Source: Gemmatimonadota bacterium
GTDB lineage: Bacteria > Gemmatimonadota > Gemmatimonadetes > Longimicrobiales > Gaopeijiaceae
Direction of reading: 5' to 3'
Length of the DNA: 12,810 nt
Assembly (NCBI GenBank): GCA_026713345.1
Contig: JAPOOQ010000357.1
Coordinates: 1-12,810 of the forward strand
Below, piece by piece: positions 6,315 through 12,810 of the stretch. Under the pieces are notes generated by a model that saw nothing but the letters and a program-made list of their open reading frames with translations, did no database searches and had not been told where the DNA came from. The position numbers and the translations under genes are program-made. Within the stretch, counting starts at the first letter, position 1, and each line of letters starts with the position of its first letter.

Positions 6315-6326
6315 CGACGGCAACAA
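6297..6326 (-). promoter_or_regulatory. Weak sigma70-like promoter candidate for the MaoC-led operon
   Basis: On the minus strand, TTGTTG (6326-6321) is followed after 18 bases by TATCCT (6302-6297), upstream of the MaoC start. The match to TTGACA/TATAAT is only partial. The -10 element overlaps the inverted repeat at 6295-6314, so a bound regulator could block it. Position is the main support. Confidence 0.25.
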
Positions 6327-6345
6327 CGGGACGGCGCTACCCGGC

Positions 6346-6374
6346 TTGAATCGGCAAGGCAACCGGGATACCGT
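6346..6374 (+). promoter_or_regulatory. Weak sigma70-like promoter candidate for the YfhO-led operon
   Basis: TTGAAT (6346-6351) is followed after 17 bases by TACCGT (6369-6374). The -35 element matches four of six consensus bases and the -10 element three of six. The spacing is ideal and the site lies in the gap upstream of the YfhO start, giving a leader of roughly 120 bases. Confidence 0.25.
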
Positions 6375-6485
6375 ATTCGTGCGTCCGTCCCTTGCGGGAG
6401 CGACCCTCGTTCCTCCGCGTCGCGCCAACCGCCCGCCCACACGAGACCCGGCCCTTTCACGGCTTGGGACAGCCGGGAACAGCAC

Positions 6486-6489
6486 GGAG
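6486..6489 (+). promoter_or_regulatory. Ribosome binding site that fixes the YfhO start
   Basis: GGAG lies nine bases before the ATG at 6499. The frame is open further upstream to a TTG at 6346, but that extension is arginine- and proline-rich, lacks a ribosome site, and would displace the first membrane helix from the N-terminus. Confidence 0.65.
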
Positions 6490-6498
6490 AACCATACC

Positions 6499-8970
6499 AT
6501 GCGGCATCCAGGCAAGTCCGGCCCGCCCGGGGGAAACGTGGTTCGAGTACCGTTCTGGCTGACGGCGGGGGTGTTCCTGCTCGCTACCGTCTTCCTGTTC
6601 GCCGACTTCATCTTCTCCGACCAGATGCTGTACGGCGCGGACACGCTGGCACTGGGGTACATGGGACGGGCCTTCCTGGCCGAGCAACTCACGTCCGGCG
6701 ACCTCCCGCTATGGGTTCCGAGGCTGCTGGGGGGAGTCCCCATGTTCGAAGCCATCTCCGGTGGCGACGCGATCTACCCGACCAGCTTGCTCTACTACGT
6801 CACCGACACGTACCGGGCGCTCGGCTGGAAACTGGTGCTGCACGTGCTCGCCGGGGGCTTCTTCATGTACGGCTGGGCGCGGAGCCTGGGCCTCGGGCGG
6901 CCCGCGGCAACGGTGGGCGGACTCGCGTGGCTGATGGCGCCGGTGATGGTCACCCTGACGCTGGGCGGCAATGACGGGAAGCTCATGGTGGCCGCTCTCA
7001 CGCCCCTGGTCTTCTGGGCGGCGGAGTCGGTCCTGAAGCGTCCGTCGGGCCGATCCGCAGCCGGGCTGGCAGGCGCGGTCGCCCTCGTCTGTCTCACCAC
7101 CCAGTTCCAGACCGCTTACTACCTCTTCGGGTCCGTAGGCGCGTACGCCGTGTTCCGCACGCTGCAGATGTGGAGGGCAGGGGAGGCCGCCGAGCGGAGG
7201 CGACGTCTTCTCAGGGCCAACCTCCTGATGGGCGCGTTCCTCGGCAGCTCGCTCCTTGGAGCCGGGCTCGCCTCGTTCCAGCTGCTCCCGGCCTTTCAGT
7301 ACGTGGGCGAGTATTCGCGCCGGGTTGCGACAACCGTGGACGCAACGCCGGAAGAAGCCATCGCCTACGCCACCTCCTGGTCGTATCACCCGGAAGAGGT
7401 CGTAGCACTCGCGGTCCCCGAATTTGTGGGGAATTCGGGTGCCGACGCAGACTGGGCGCAGGGGACCTATTGGGGACGGAATGCGATCAAGCTCAACCAT
7501 GAATACCTGGGAATCACCGTGTTGGTCCTGGCGCTCTTCGGGCTGCTCGGACGACGCAGACGGGGACTGAGGTGGTTCATGGGCGGGCTGAGCCTCGTGT
7601 GGCTCCTTTTCACCCTCGGGACGCACACGCCCGTCTGGCGCATCTTCTACGAGGTCGTGCCCGGAATCTCTCTGTTCCGGGTTCCGGCGATCGCGGCGTT
7701 CCTGGTGAACTTCGCTGCAGTGACAGTGTTTGCACTCGGCGTCGAAGATCTCGTTCGAGAGTCTCCGTCTCCGGGGAGGTTCCTTGCGGGGAGGCGTGGC
7801 CGGCTGCTCGCGGGCTTCCTCGGATTGCTCCTGCTGGGTTTGATCCTGCAGGCGAGCGGGGTGCTCGGCAACCTGTGGACTTCCGTGGTCTACGACATTG
7901 CCGACCCCCGCAAGCTCGCCGCCCTCACCGCCGCAACGCCTTTCATCACGCGCGGCTTCATGATCGCGCTGCTCACGGGCGGACTCACCTGCGCGGCAGT
8001 GTGGGCCACGATGGAAGGCAGGATCCCCCTCACGGCGGCGTTGGCCGCGATCACCCTCCTCGTCGCGATCGACCTGGGCCGGATCGACCGCGCCTTCATC
8101 CGCAACTGGGACTACCACGCATGGACGGCCCCGACCGCGAACACGCGCTTTCTGGAGCAGCGGCGCGATACGGGTGCGGAGGCCCCCTTCCGGGTCGCGG
8201 ACCTGCGCATCGAGGGTACCAACGACCAGAACGTGGACCTCGCCATGTACGGCCTCGACATCATCGCCGGGCACCATCCCAACGACCTGGCGCGCTACCG
8301 TCAGCTGCTGGGTCTTCAGGGCAGCCAATCCCGGGGGGCGAACACCGCGCACCCGAACGTGTTGCGGATGATGAACGTCAAGTACCTCGTGCTGTCGGGG
8401 ACTTCGCCCCCGGGCGCGCAACCGGTCAGTTCGGCGCGCACCGACTACGGCGACGAAGCCGTCTACGCCTATGCAGGGCTGGACCGCGCGTGGATCGCCG
8501 AAGAGGTCGTCGTCATGGAGGACGATGACGCGGCCCTGGCCCGGATCCTGTCGCCCGACTTCGATCCCGCGCGGGAGGCGATCCTGGCGGCGCCGCTCAC
8601 CTCCGGCGAGGAGGTCGGTGGCCGCGGCGAAGGTGCGGTCGAGTGGCAGTTGTTCGAGCCGGACGAGCGGGAATTGAGGGTGAGCACCACCGGTCCCGCG
8701 CTGCTGATCATCTCGGAGAACTGGTTCCCCGGGTGGGTGGCCGATGTGAACGGCGAGCCCGCCGAGGTCCACCGGGCCAACCTGACCCTGCAAGCCGTGC
8801 GCATCCCGGCAGCCGGGGAGCACACGGTGACGATGCGCTTTACGGCCCCCACGTTCCGCCGTGCGCTCTGGATCAGCGCGGGAGCGGCGGTGGTGGTCCT
8901 GGCGCTGCTCGCCTCACCGCATTTGCGCGGCCTGGCGGGTCGGCGGCGGCGGCGGGCCACCGCAACATGA
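6499..8970 (+). CDS. YfhO-family multi-pass membrane protein, probable GT-C glycosyltransferase
   Basis: The product is 823 residues from the ATG at 6499. The first membrane helix covers about 16-36, and ten or more further hydrophobic segments run to about residue 528. A soluble extracytoplasmic-type domain (about 535-785) and one last helix (789-806) before a basic tail (GRRRRRATAT) complete it. Family-like segments include the acidic first outer loop FSDQMLYGADTL, GLASFQLLPAFQY (256-268), WSYHPEEVVALAVPEFVGNSG (294-314), and ENWFPGWVADVNGEPAEVHRAN (740-761). YfhO proteins have a GT-C architecture. In Bacillus, YfhO works with the GT2 CsbB to glycosylate lipoteichoic acid using a polyprenyl-phosphate sugar. 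Here the gene overlaps the flippase-methyltransferase gene by 4 bp (ATGA), with a DPM1-like GT2 behind it, which fits that role. The acceptor is unknown. Confidence 0.87.
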   Translation: MRHPGKSGPPGGNVVRVPFWLTAGVFLLATVFLFADFIFSDQMLYGADTLALGYMGRAFLAEQLTSGDLPLWVPRLLGGVPMFEAISGGDAIYPTSLLYYVTDTYRALGWKLVLHVLAGGFFMYGWARSLGLGRPAATVGGLAWLMAPVMVTLTLGGNDGKLMVAALTPLVFWAAESVLKRPSGRSAAGLAGAVALVCLTTQFQTAYYLFGSVGAYAVFRTLQMWRAGEAAERRRRLLRANLLMGAFLGSSLLGAGLASFQLLPAFQYVGEYSRRVATTVDATPEEAIAYATSWSYHPEEVVALAVPEFVGNSGADADWAQGTYWGRNAIKLNHEYLGITVLVLALFGLLGRRRRGLRWFMGGLSLVWLLFTLGTHTPVWRIFYEVVPGISLFRVPAIAAFLVNFAAVTVFALGVEDLVRESPSPGRFLAGRRGRLLAGFLGLLLLGLILQASGVLGNLWTSVVYDIADPRKLAALTAATPFITRGFMIALLTGGLTCAAVWATMEGRIPLTAALAAITLLVAIDLGRIDRAFIRNWDYHAWTAPTANTRFLEQRRDTGAEAPFRVADLRIEGTNDQNVDLAMYGLDIIAGHHPNDLARYRQLLGLQGSQSRGANTAHPNVLRMMNVKYLVLSGTSPPGAQPVSSARTDYGDEAVYAYAGLDRAWIAEEVVVMEDDDAALARILSPDFDPAREAILAAPLTSGEEVGGRGEGAVEWQLFEPDERELRVSTTGPALLIISENWFPGWVADVNGEPAEVHRANLTLQAVRIPAAGEHTVTMRFTAPTFRRALWISAGAAVVVLALLASPHLRGLAGRRRRRATAT

Positions 8971-10673
8971 CGCCGAGTCGCGCGGAGAAGCACGCCAACA
9001 GCCCCGATTCCCGAGAACCAGGCGGCACCGATCGCGCCAGCCCCCGCCGCTGGTGGATGCTGCCCCTGAAGCTGGTACTGGCCGCAGCGATCACCTGGCT
9101 GATCCTGCGCGGTGCAGGCCTGACCCTGGCAGAGGCCTGGGCGGGGGTCGACTGGAGCGTTGTGCAGCTGAACGTGCCGTTCCTGGTGCTGTCGGCGGCG
9201 CTGCTACTGGTTGGTTTCGTGATTCCCGCCGCGCTGTGGTCGAGGGTGCTGGCGGCCTTCGGCGAAACGCCCGTCCCGGTGCTGCAGGCGGCGGCGATGC
9301 TGCTGGTCGCCAACCTGGGCCGATACGTGCCGGGCAAGGTGGTGCAGGTCGCCGGGCTGGCCGTCCTGGCCCGCCGTGCGGGGATGTCCGCAGTGCGCGC
9401 CACCGGCGCCGCGATCGTTGCCCAGATCCTCAACCTGATCGGTGCGGCGATACTTGGGGGATGGGTGGCCTACCAGATGAACGACTCCACCGGGGCCGCA
9501 GGGCTCGCGGTAGGCTTTGGCGCAGTGCTGGCGTTGGTTGCGTTCCTTTACTTTGGCGGGGCCGAGGTCCTACTTCGGTGGACTCTGAAGCGGGTCGGCC
9601 ACTCCGGCGAACTGCCCCGGGCCACCGGCCGGCGTCTGTTGCTGCTGGTGCCGGGATACATCCTGAACTGGCTGGTCTTCGGTGCCGCGTTTGCCAGCCT
9701 CGCGGCCGGCCTCGGACTCCCGATACCGCTCGTGTTCGCGACCACCGCCTTCGCGGCCGCCTATTTCGCGGGGTACATCTCTCTCCTCCCGGCGGGGATC
9801 GGCGTGCGCGAAGGGTCGCTGATCTTTCTGCTGACGCCGCTGGTCGGAGCCGGCCCAAGCGTCGTGCTCGCCGCGCTGCAGCGGGTGTGGGTCACTGCTT
9901 TGGAGCTGACCGCGGCCGCCGCGGGTGCCTGGCTCCTTCGCGGATCCGGTTCAGCTGGGGCAGAGCCCGTCGCGGAGCGGATTGGCAAGTCGTACTACGA
10001 CGAAACGGCCTACTTTGCGGATGGTACGCACATGCAGGACTTCGGCAGCCGCTTCCAGCGCTACCGGGTCGCGAAGGTGCTGGAGCTTCACACGCCTGAC
10101 CCGGGGAACCGGGTGCTCGACCTGGGCTGCGGGTGGGGGACGATCAGCTTCGCACTCGGTCCCGGAGTCCGCGAAGTGGTCGGCCTCGACTTCTCCGAGC
10201 GAGCGGTCGCCGGCTGCAGCGCACGCCTGGGCCCCCTGGGTCTCGACAATGTATCTTTCGTCTGTGCCGACGCGCGGGCCACCCGTCTCCCTCCCGCATC
10301 GTTCGACTCGATCGTGGCGGCGGACCTCTTCGAGCACCTCTATCCGGAGGACTCCGAGGCGGTCGCAAGGGAGGCGTTGCGCGTGCTCAAGCCCGGTGGA
10401 CGCCTTGCGGTGTGGACCCCATGCCGCACCCACATCCTCGAGGTGCTGAAGAACAACAACGTCGTCCTCAAGCGCGACGTGAGTCACGTGGACTACAAGT
10501 CGATGCCTCGGATGAAACAGATTCTCACAGACGCCGGCTTCGAGATCGAACGGGCGTATTTCGCCGAATCCCATTTGCCGGGCCTCGTCGTCGCGGAGCG
10601 GCTCCTGCAGAAATGGGTACCCCTGCTGCGGCGGAGGGTCGCAGTTCTGGCCGTCAAGCCGGAGGCCGCATGA
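8967..10673 (+). CDS. Flippase-like (LPG_synthase_TM) domain fused to a SAM methyltransferase
   Basis: This 568-residue protein is one continuous frame. Residues 31-325 form about eight membrane segments of the lysylphosphatidylglycerol-synthase TM / flippase-like family. The signatures are NLGRYVPGKVVQVAG (116-130) and GYISLLPAGIGVREG (269-283). Residues 340-568 form a class I SAM methyltransferase with motif I VLDLGCGWGT (383-392), acidic D407 in VVGLDFS, FDSIVAADLFEHL (446-458) and LRVLKPGGRLAVWTP (471-485). The linker RGSGSAGAEPVAERIG (325-340) contains no stop, GTG or ATG, so this is not two adjacent genes. The flippase-like family includes MprF-type and AglD-like proteins thought to move or handle lipid-linked substrates. 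The methyltransferase half should face the cytoplasm. The start is the ATG overlapping the YfhO stop; an alternative ATG at 9057 would remove a polar N-terminus. The downstream GT2 overlaps its stop (ATGA). Confidence 0.88.
   Translation: MTPSRAEKHANSPDSREPGGTDRASPRRWWMLPLKLVLAAAITWLILRGAGLTLAEAWAGVDWSVVQLNVPFLVLSAALLLVGFVIPAALWSRVLAAFGETPVPVLQAAAMLLVANLGRYVPGKVVQVAGLAVLARRAGMSAVRATGAAIVAQILNLIGAAILGGWVAYQMNDSTGAAGLAVGFGAVLALVAFLYFGGAEVLLRWTLKRVGHSGELPRATGRRLLLLVPGYILNWLVFGAAFASLAAGLGLPIPLVFATTAFAAAYFAGYISLLPAGIGVREGSLIFLLTPLVGAGPSVVLAALQRVWVTALELTAAAAGAWLLRGSGSAGAEPVAERIGKSYYDETAYFADGTHMQDFGSRFQRYRVAKVLELHTPDPGNRVLDLGCGWGTISFALGPGVREVVGLDFSERAVAGCSARLGPLGLDNVSFVCADARATRLPPASFDSIVAADLFEHLYPEDSEAVAREALRVLKPGGRLAVWTPCRTHILEVLKNNNVVLKRDVSHVDYKSMPRMKQILTDAGFEIERAYFAESHLPGLVVAERLLQKWVPLLRRRVAVLAVKPEAA
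10661..10665 (+). promoter_or_regulatory. Ribosome binding site of the GT2 gene, inside the fusion gene
   Basis: GGAGG lies four bases before the ATG at 10670 and within the last codons of the fusion gene. It supports this start, although the frame is open further upstream, and supports translational coupling across the ATGA overlap. Confidence 0.7.
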
Positions 10674-11398
10674 ACGCGCGCCCCCGGGTCCTGGTCGTCG
10701 TCCCCACCTACAACGAGGCCGAGAACCTGCCGCGCATCGTGCCGCTGATCCTGGGGCAGGGCGACGCCTTCCATGTGCTCGTGGTCGACGACAACTCGCC
10801 GGACGGGACCGGAAGGCTGGCGGACGACATGGCGGCCGCAAACGACCGGGTGGATGTGCTCCACCGGTCCGGCAAGCTCGGCCTGGGCACCGCGTACGTG
10901 GCCGGGTTTCGCCGGGGGCTGGAAGGGGGCTTCGACATCCTCATCGAGATGGACGCGGACCTGTCCCATCCCCCCGACACGCTGCCCGCACTCGTGGCGG
11001 CGCTGGAAGACGCGGGCGTAGCGGTCGGCTCGCGCTACGTGGGTGGCCGCATCGCGGTGGTCAACTGGCCGATGAGCCGCCTCCTGATCAGCCTCTTCGG
11101 CTCCTGGTACGCGCGCGTCATCACGCGGGTCCCGGTGAACGACGCCACCGGCGGCTTCAACGCCTTCCGGCGCGAGGTCATCGAGGCGGTCGGCCTCGAA
11201 AAGATCGAGTCGAACGGCTACAGCTTCCAGATCGAACTCAAGTTGCGGGCGTGGCGGGCAGGGTACACCCTGTGCGAGGTGCCCATCGTCTTCACGGAGA
11301 GAGACACCGGCGAATCGAAGATGTCCAAAAGCATCGTCGTGGAGGCCGTGTGGCGCGTCTGGAAGCTCCGGCTCCTCGACCTCTTCGGGAAGCTCTAG
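10670..11398 (+). CDS. DPM1-like GT2 glycosyltransferase (polyprenyl-phosphate sugar synthase)
   Basis: The product is 242 residues and closely follows the dolichol-phosphate mannosyltransferase (DPM1) pattern. The visible motifs are VVPTYNEAENL (10-20), VVDDNSPDGTG (38-48), IEMDADLSHPP (92-102), VGSRYVGG (119-126), DATGGFNAFRREV (158-170), NGYSFQIELK (182-191) and FTERDTGESKMS (208-219). D95 and D97 form the metal-binding DxD. These enzymes transfer a sugar from a nucleotide donor to a polyprenyl phosphate on the cytoplasmic membrane face. Unlike CsbB, GtrB and ArnC, it has no C-terminal transmembrane helices and resembles the short DPM1 form, so membrane contact must come from its surface or from its partner proteins. 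It is the last of three ATGA-coupled genes with the YfhO protein and the flippase fusion. The sugar cannot be read from sequence. Confidence 0.92.
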   Translation: MNARPRVLVVVPTYNEAENLPRIVPLILGQGDAFHVLVVDDNSPDGTGRLADDMAAANDRVDVLHRSGKLGLGTAYVAGFRRGLEGGFDILIEMDADLSHPPDTLPALVAALEDAGVAVGSRYVGGRIAVVNWPMSRLLISLFGSWYARVITRVPVNDATGGFNAFRREVIEAVGLEKIESNGYSFQIELKLRAWRAGYTLCEVPIVFTERDTGESKMSKSIVVEAVWRVWKLRLLDLFGKL

Positions 11399-11407
11399 CC
11401 CCGTCCC

Positions 11408-11424
11408 GTCCCCATCGCGGGGAC
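11408..11424. terminator. GC-rich hairpin after the GT2 gene
   Basis: GTCCCC (11408-11413) pairs with GGGGAC (11419-11424) around a 5-base loop, starting 9 bases after the TAG of the GT2 gene. A second weak stem (GCCGG/CTGGC) follows within 20 bases. No T tract is present, so a factor-independent terminator is only possible. Its position fits the end of the glycosylation operon. Confidence 0.3.
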
Positions 11425-11474
11425 CCCCGCCGGCACCGCTGGCGCGCGCCCCCGACAGGTGCCAGTATTGAGTC

Positions 11475-12413
11475 ATGATACGATCGACACTCCTCTGGAT
11501 CTCGGAAAACTCCTGGTGCAGGAACACCCTGCCCAGACTCGGCTTCGTCAAGCGCGCGACGCGCCGGTTCATGCCCGGCGAGACGCTGGAAGAGGCACTG
11601 GACGCCGCCGGCATCCTCGAACGGAGGCGTGGAATCCCCACGCTGATCACCTTCCTGGGCGAAAACGTCGCCGACCAGGCCGAAGCGCGCGCGGTGGCAA
11701 ATCACTACGTCGAGGCCGCCGGGATGGTCGCCTCCGCAGGACTCGACGCGGAGATTTCCGTCAAGCCCACCCATCTGGGCCTCGATCTCGGGCTCGGTGT
11801 GGCGGAGGAGAACCTGCGGCGGATAACGGAGGCCGCCGAGGCCCTCGGCAACTGGGTCTGGATGGACATGGAGTACAGCCGCTACGTCGACCCGACGCTC
11901 GATCTCTACCGCTCGATCCGTGTCGACCACCCCAACTTCGGGATCTGTCTGCAGGCGTACCTGCACCGGACCCCGGCCGACCTCGAGTCACTGGTACCGC
12001 TGGGCCCGGCGATTCGGCTGGTGAAGGGTGCCTACGCCGAGCCGGCCGACATCGCGCTGCCGGTGAAGGCCGATGTGGACAGGGCATTCTTCGACCAGGC
12101 GTGCCGGATGCTCGCTCCCGATGCTCGCAAGGCGGGACTTCGCGCCGGATTCGCAACTCACGACACCGCGCTGATCCGCAGGATCGACGCGTGGGCGGAC
12201 GACAACGGCCTGGGCCCGGACGCCTTCGAGTATCAGATGCTCTACGGGATCGGCGACGGGGAACAGGACCGGCTGGTCGCTGAAAAGAAGGGAATCCGGG
12301 TGCTGATCAGCTACGGCGCCCACTGGTTCCCGTGGTATGTGCGCCGGCTCGCCGAACGCCCGGCCAACATTGGATTCGTACTGCGCAGTCTACTGCCGGC
12401 AGCCCGCAAATAG
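11475..12413 (+). CDS. Proline dehydrogenase (monofunctional)
   Basis: The product is 312 residues, the length of a monofunctional FAD-dependent proline dehydrogenase; the P5C dehydrogenase half of bifunctional PutA is absent. It oxidises L-proline to 1-pyrroline-5-carboxylate and passes electrons to the quinone pool. Family landmarks are SVKPTHLGLDLG (95-106), WMDMEYS (129-135), LVKGAYAE (182-189), FATHDT (226-231), FEYQMLYGI (251-259) and WYVRRLAERPANIGFVLRSL (287-306). The last carries the R-R-x-x-E-R-P proline-binding signature, and the catalytic lysines of the barrel (K97, K184) are visible. The ATG at 11475 has only a weak ribosome site. The gene starts 76 bases after the GT2 stop and shows no functional link to the glycan genes. 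A P5C dehydrogenase would be expected elsewhere in the genome. Confidence 0.93.
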   Translation: MIRSTLLWISENSWCRNTLPRLGFVKRATRRFMPGETLEEALDAAGILERRRGIPTLITFLGENVADQAEARAVANHYVEAAGMVASAGLDAEISVKPTHLGLDLGLGVAEENLRRITEAAEALGNWVWMDMEYSRYVDPTLDLYRSIRVDHPNFGICLQAYLHRTPADLESLVPLGPAIRLVKGAYAEPADIALPVKADVDRAFFDQACRMLAPDARKAGLRAGFATHDTALIRRIDAWADDNGLGPDAFEYQMLYGIGDGEQDRLVAEKKGIRVLISYGAHWFPWYVRRLAERPANIGFVLRSLLPAARK

Positions 12414-12444
12414 ACTTTCACGCTACACCAGGACGGCGAAAAGT

Positions 12445-12810
12445 ATGGAAAACATGACATTTTGTAAACTTCTCTTTACAGCTTCTTCGTACAGGCCCTC
12501 CAGCCGTCCAGGGCGGAAGCAGCGCTGGCCGGGGACCGTCCTCATCGCGGCCATTCTCGTGGCTGGCTGCGGCGGACCTGCGCCTGAAGCGGACCCCACC
12601 GTGGGCCACGCGGCCGAAGAGTATTCCGCAGCTATCGAGTCCGCACGCGCACTCATCGATTCGCTCATGGCGGCACAGAACATTCCGGGCATGTCGGCGG
12701 CGGTTGGTATAGGATCCGAAGTCATTTGGTCAGAAGGATTTGGATATTCTGATCTGACACACGAGGTTAAGGTCACTCCGGAGACGAAGTTCCGGATCGG
12801 CAGCGTATCC
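12445..12810 (+). CDS. Beta-lactamase-family serine hydrolase lipoprotein, N-terminal part (3' end outside window)
   Basis: The frame is open from the ATG at 12445 to the right edge, giving 122 residues; a second ATG at 12454 is an equally good start. Residues 38-50 (TVLIAAILVAGCG) form a hydrophobic stretch with a textbook lipobox LVAGC, so the mature protein should be anchored as a lipoprotein. The N-terminal region before it is unusually long, about 37 residues including several Arg and Lys. From about residue 75 the sequence ALIDSLMAAQNIPGMSAAVGIG, WSEGFGYSD and TPETKFRIGSVS matches the start of the class C beta-lactamase / D-Ala-D-Ala carboxypeptidase-like family. Ser120 is the expected nucleophile of the S-x-x-K motif, whose Lys lies just past the window. 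Many members are esterases or peptidases rather than antibiotic-degrading enzymes. A copy of the 16-bp repeat lies across its start. Confidence 0.8.
   Translation, partial: MENMTFCKLLFTASSYRPSSRPGRKQRWPGTVLIAAILVAGCGGPAPEADPTVGHAAEEYSAAIESARALIDSLMAAQNIPGMSAAVGIGSEVIWSEGFGYSDLTHEVKVTPETKFRIGSVS
12452..12467 (+). repeat. Fourth copy of the 16-bp AT-rich repeat, over the hydrolase start
   Basis: ACATGACATTTTGTAA differs at one position of 16 from the middle unit of the array at 428-443, about 12 kb away. It includes the ATG at 12454 and lies just after the ATG at 12445. A regulator bound here would cover the translation start or the first transcribed bases. The AT-rich context again contrasts with the surroundings. 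Confidence 0.5.

Noticed and set aside
6346..6498. N-terminal extension of the YfhO protein from a TTG
   Set aside because: There is no ribosome site at the TTG, and the extension is Arg/Pro-rich and unlike a membrane protein start. The ATG at 6499 has GGAG nine bases upstream.
6709..8823. A 704-codon open frame on the minus strand, opposite the YfhO gene
   Set aside because: It is rich in His, Arg, Gln and Pro, has no family motif or membrane pattern, and lies wholly opposite a well-supported gene. It is a by-product of third-position GC bias.
8643..8966. Upstream extension of the flippase-methyltransferase frame into the YfhO gene
   Set aside because: The extension lies over the conserved C-terminal domain of YfhO and is low-complexity. 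The ATG at 8967 overlaps the YfhO stop in a normal coupling junction.
8967..10673. The flippase-methyltransferase fusion as an artefact of two adjacent genes
   Set aside because: The frame runs unbroken through the linker, with no stop and no start codon between the domains. A sequencing error that removed a stop cannot be fully excluded.
10493..11650. A 385-codon minus-strand frame opposite the GT2 gene
   Set aside because: Its composition is typical of antisense shadow frames and no motif is present. The opposite strand holds a textbook DPM1-like enzyme.

Overview
The window is GC-rich, gene-dense bacterial DNA. Several gene pairs overlap through ATGA stop/start junctions, and no RNA genes, CRISPR arrays or intact insertion sequences were seen. 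The combination of a plant-type leucine-rich-repeat lipoprotein, a large YfhO-family membrane protein and a serine-hydrolase lipoprotein suggests a member of the Gemmatimonadota or a related high-GC environmental phylum. That assignment rests on general resemblance only and is tentative.

Layout, left to right. (1) Positions 2-400 hold the end of a GT4-family glycosyltransferase, followed by an AT-rich stretch with three repeats at 21-bp intervals and then a class I SAM methyltransferase on the plus strand (482-1336). (2) A convergent plant-type LRR lipoprotein gene lies on the minus strand (2137 to 1370), preceded by a 233-bp gap without a convincing gene. (3) A tight minus-strand operon is read from 6241 down to 2371: MaoC-like hot-dog protein, FkbH-like HAD/GNAT protein, acyl carrier protein, ArnD-like polysaccharide deacetylase, and hexapeptide-repeat acyltransferase. 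(4) A divergent intergenic region (6242-6498) contains an inverted repeat. (5) A plus-strand, translationally coupled trio follows: a YfhO-family membrane protein (6499-8970), a fusion of a flippase-like (LPG_synthase_TM) domain with a SAM methyltransferase (8967-10673), and a DPM1-like GT2 glycosyltransferase (10670-11398). (6) A proline dehydrogenase (11475-12413) and the start of a beta-lactamase-family serine-hydrolase lipoprotein (12445 to beyond the window end) look unrelated to the glycan genes.

How the genes may work together (inference). The right-hand trio has the parts of a transmembrane glycosylation machine: a cytoplasmic GT2 that charges a polyprenyl phosphate, a candidate flippase, and a GT-C-type YfhO protein that transfers the sugar outside the membrane. 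The left-hand operon supplies an ArnD-like deacylase, which in the Arn pathway acts on a polyprenyl-phosphate-linked sugar, plus an O/N-acyltransferase and a small acyl-carrier module (FkbH, ACP, MaoC) with no ketosynthase. Taken together, the locus may build, deacylate, re-acylate and/or methylate a lipid-linked sugar and attach it to a surface glycan. The FkbH-ACP-MaoC module, the flippase-methyltransferase fusion, and the 21-bp repeats with a distant fourth copy are the observations most worth following up.
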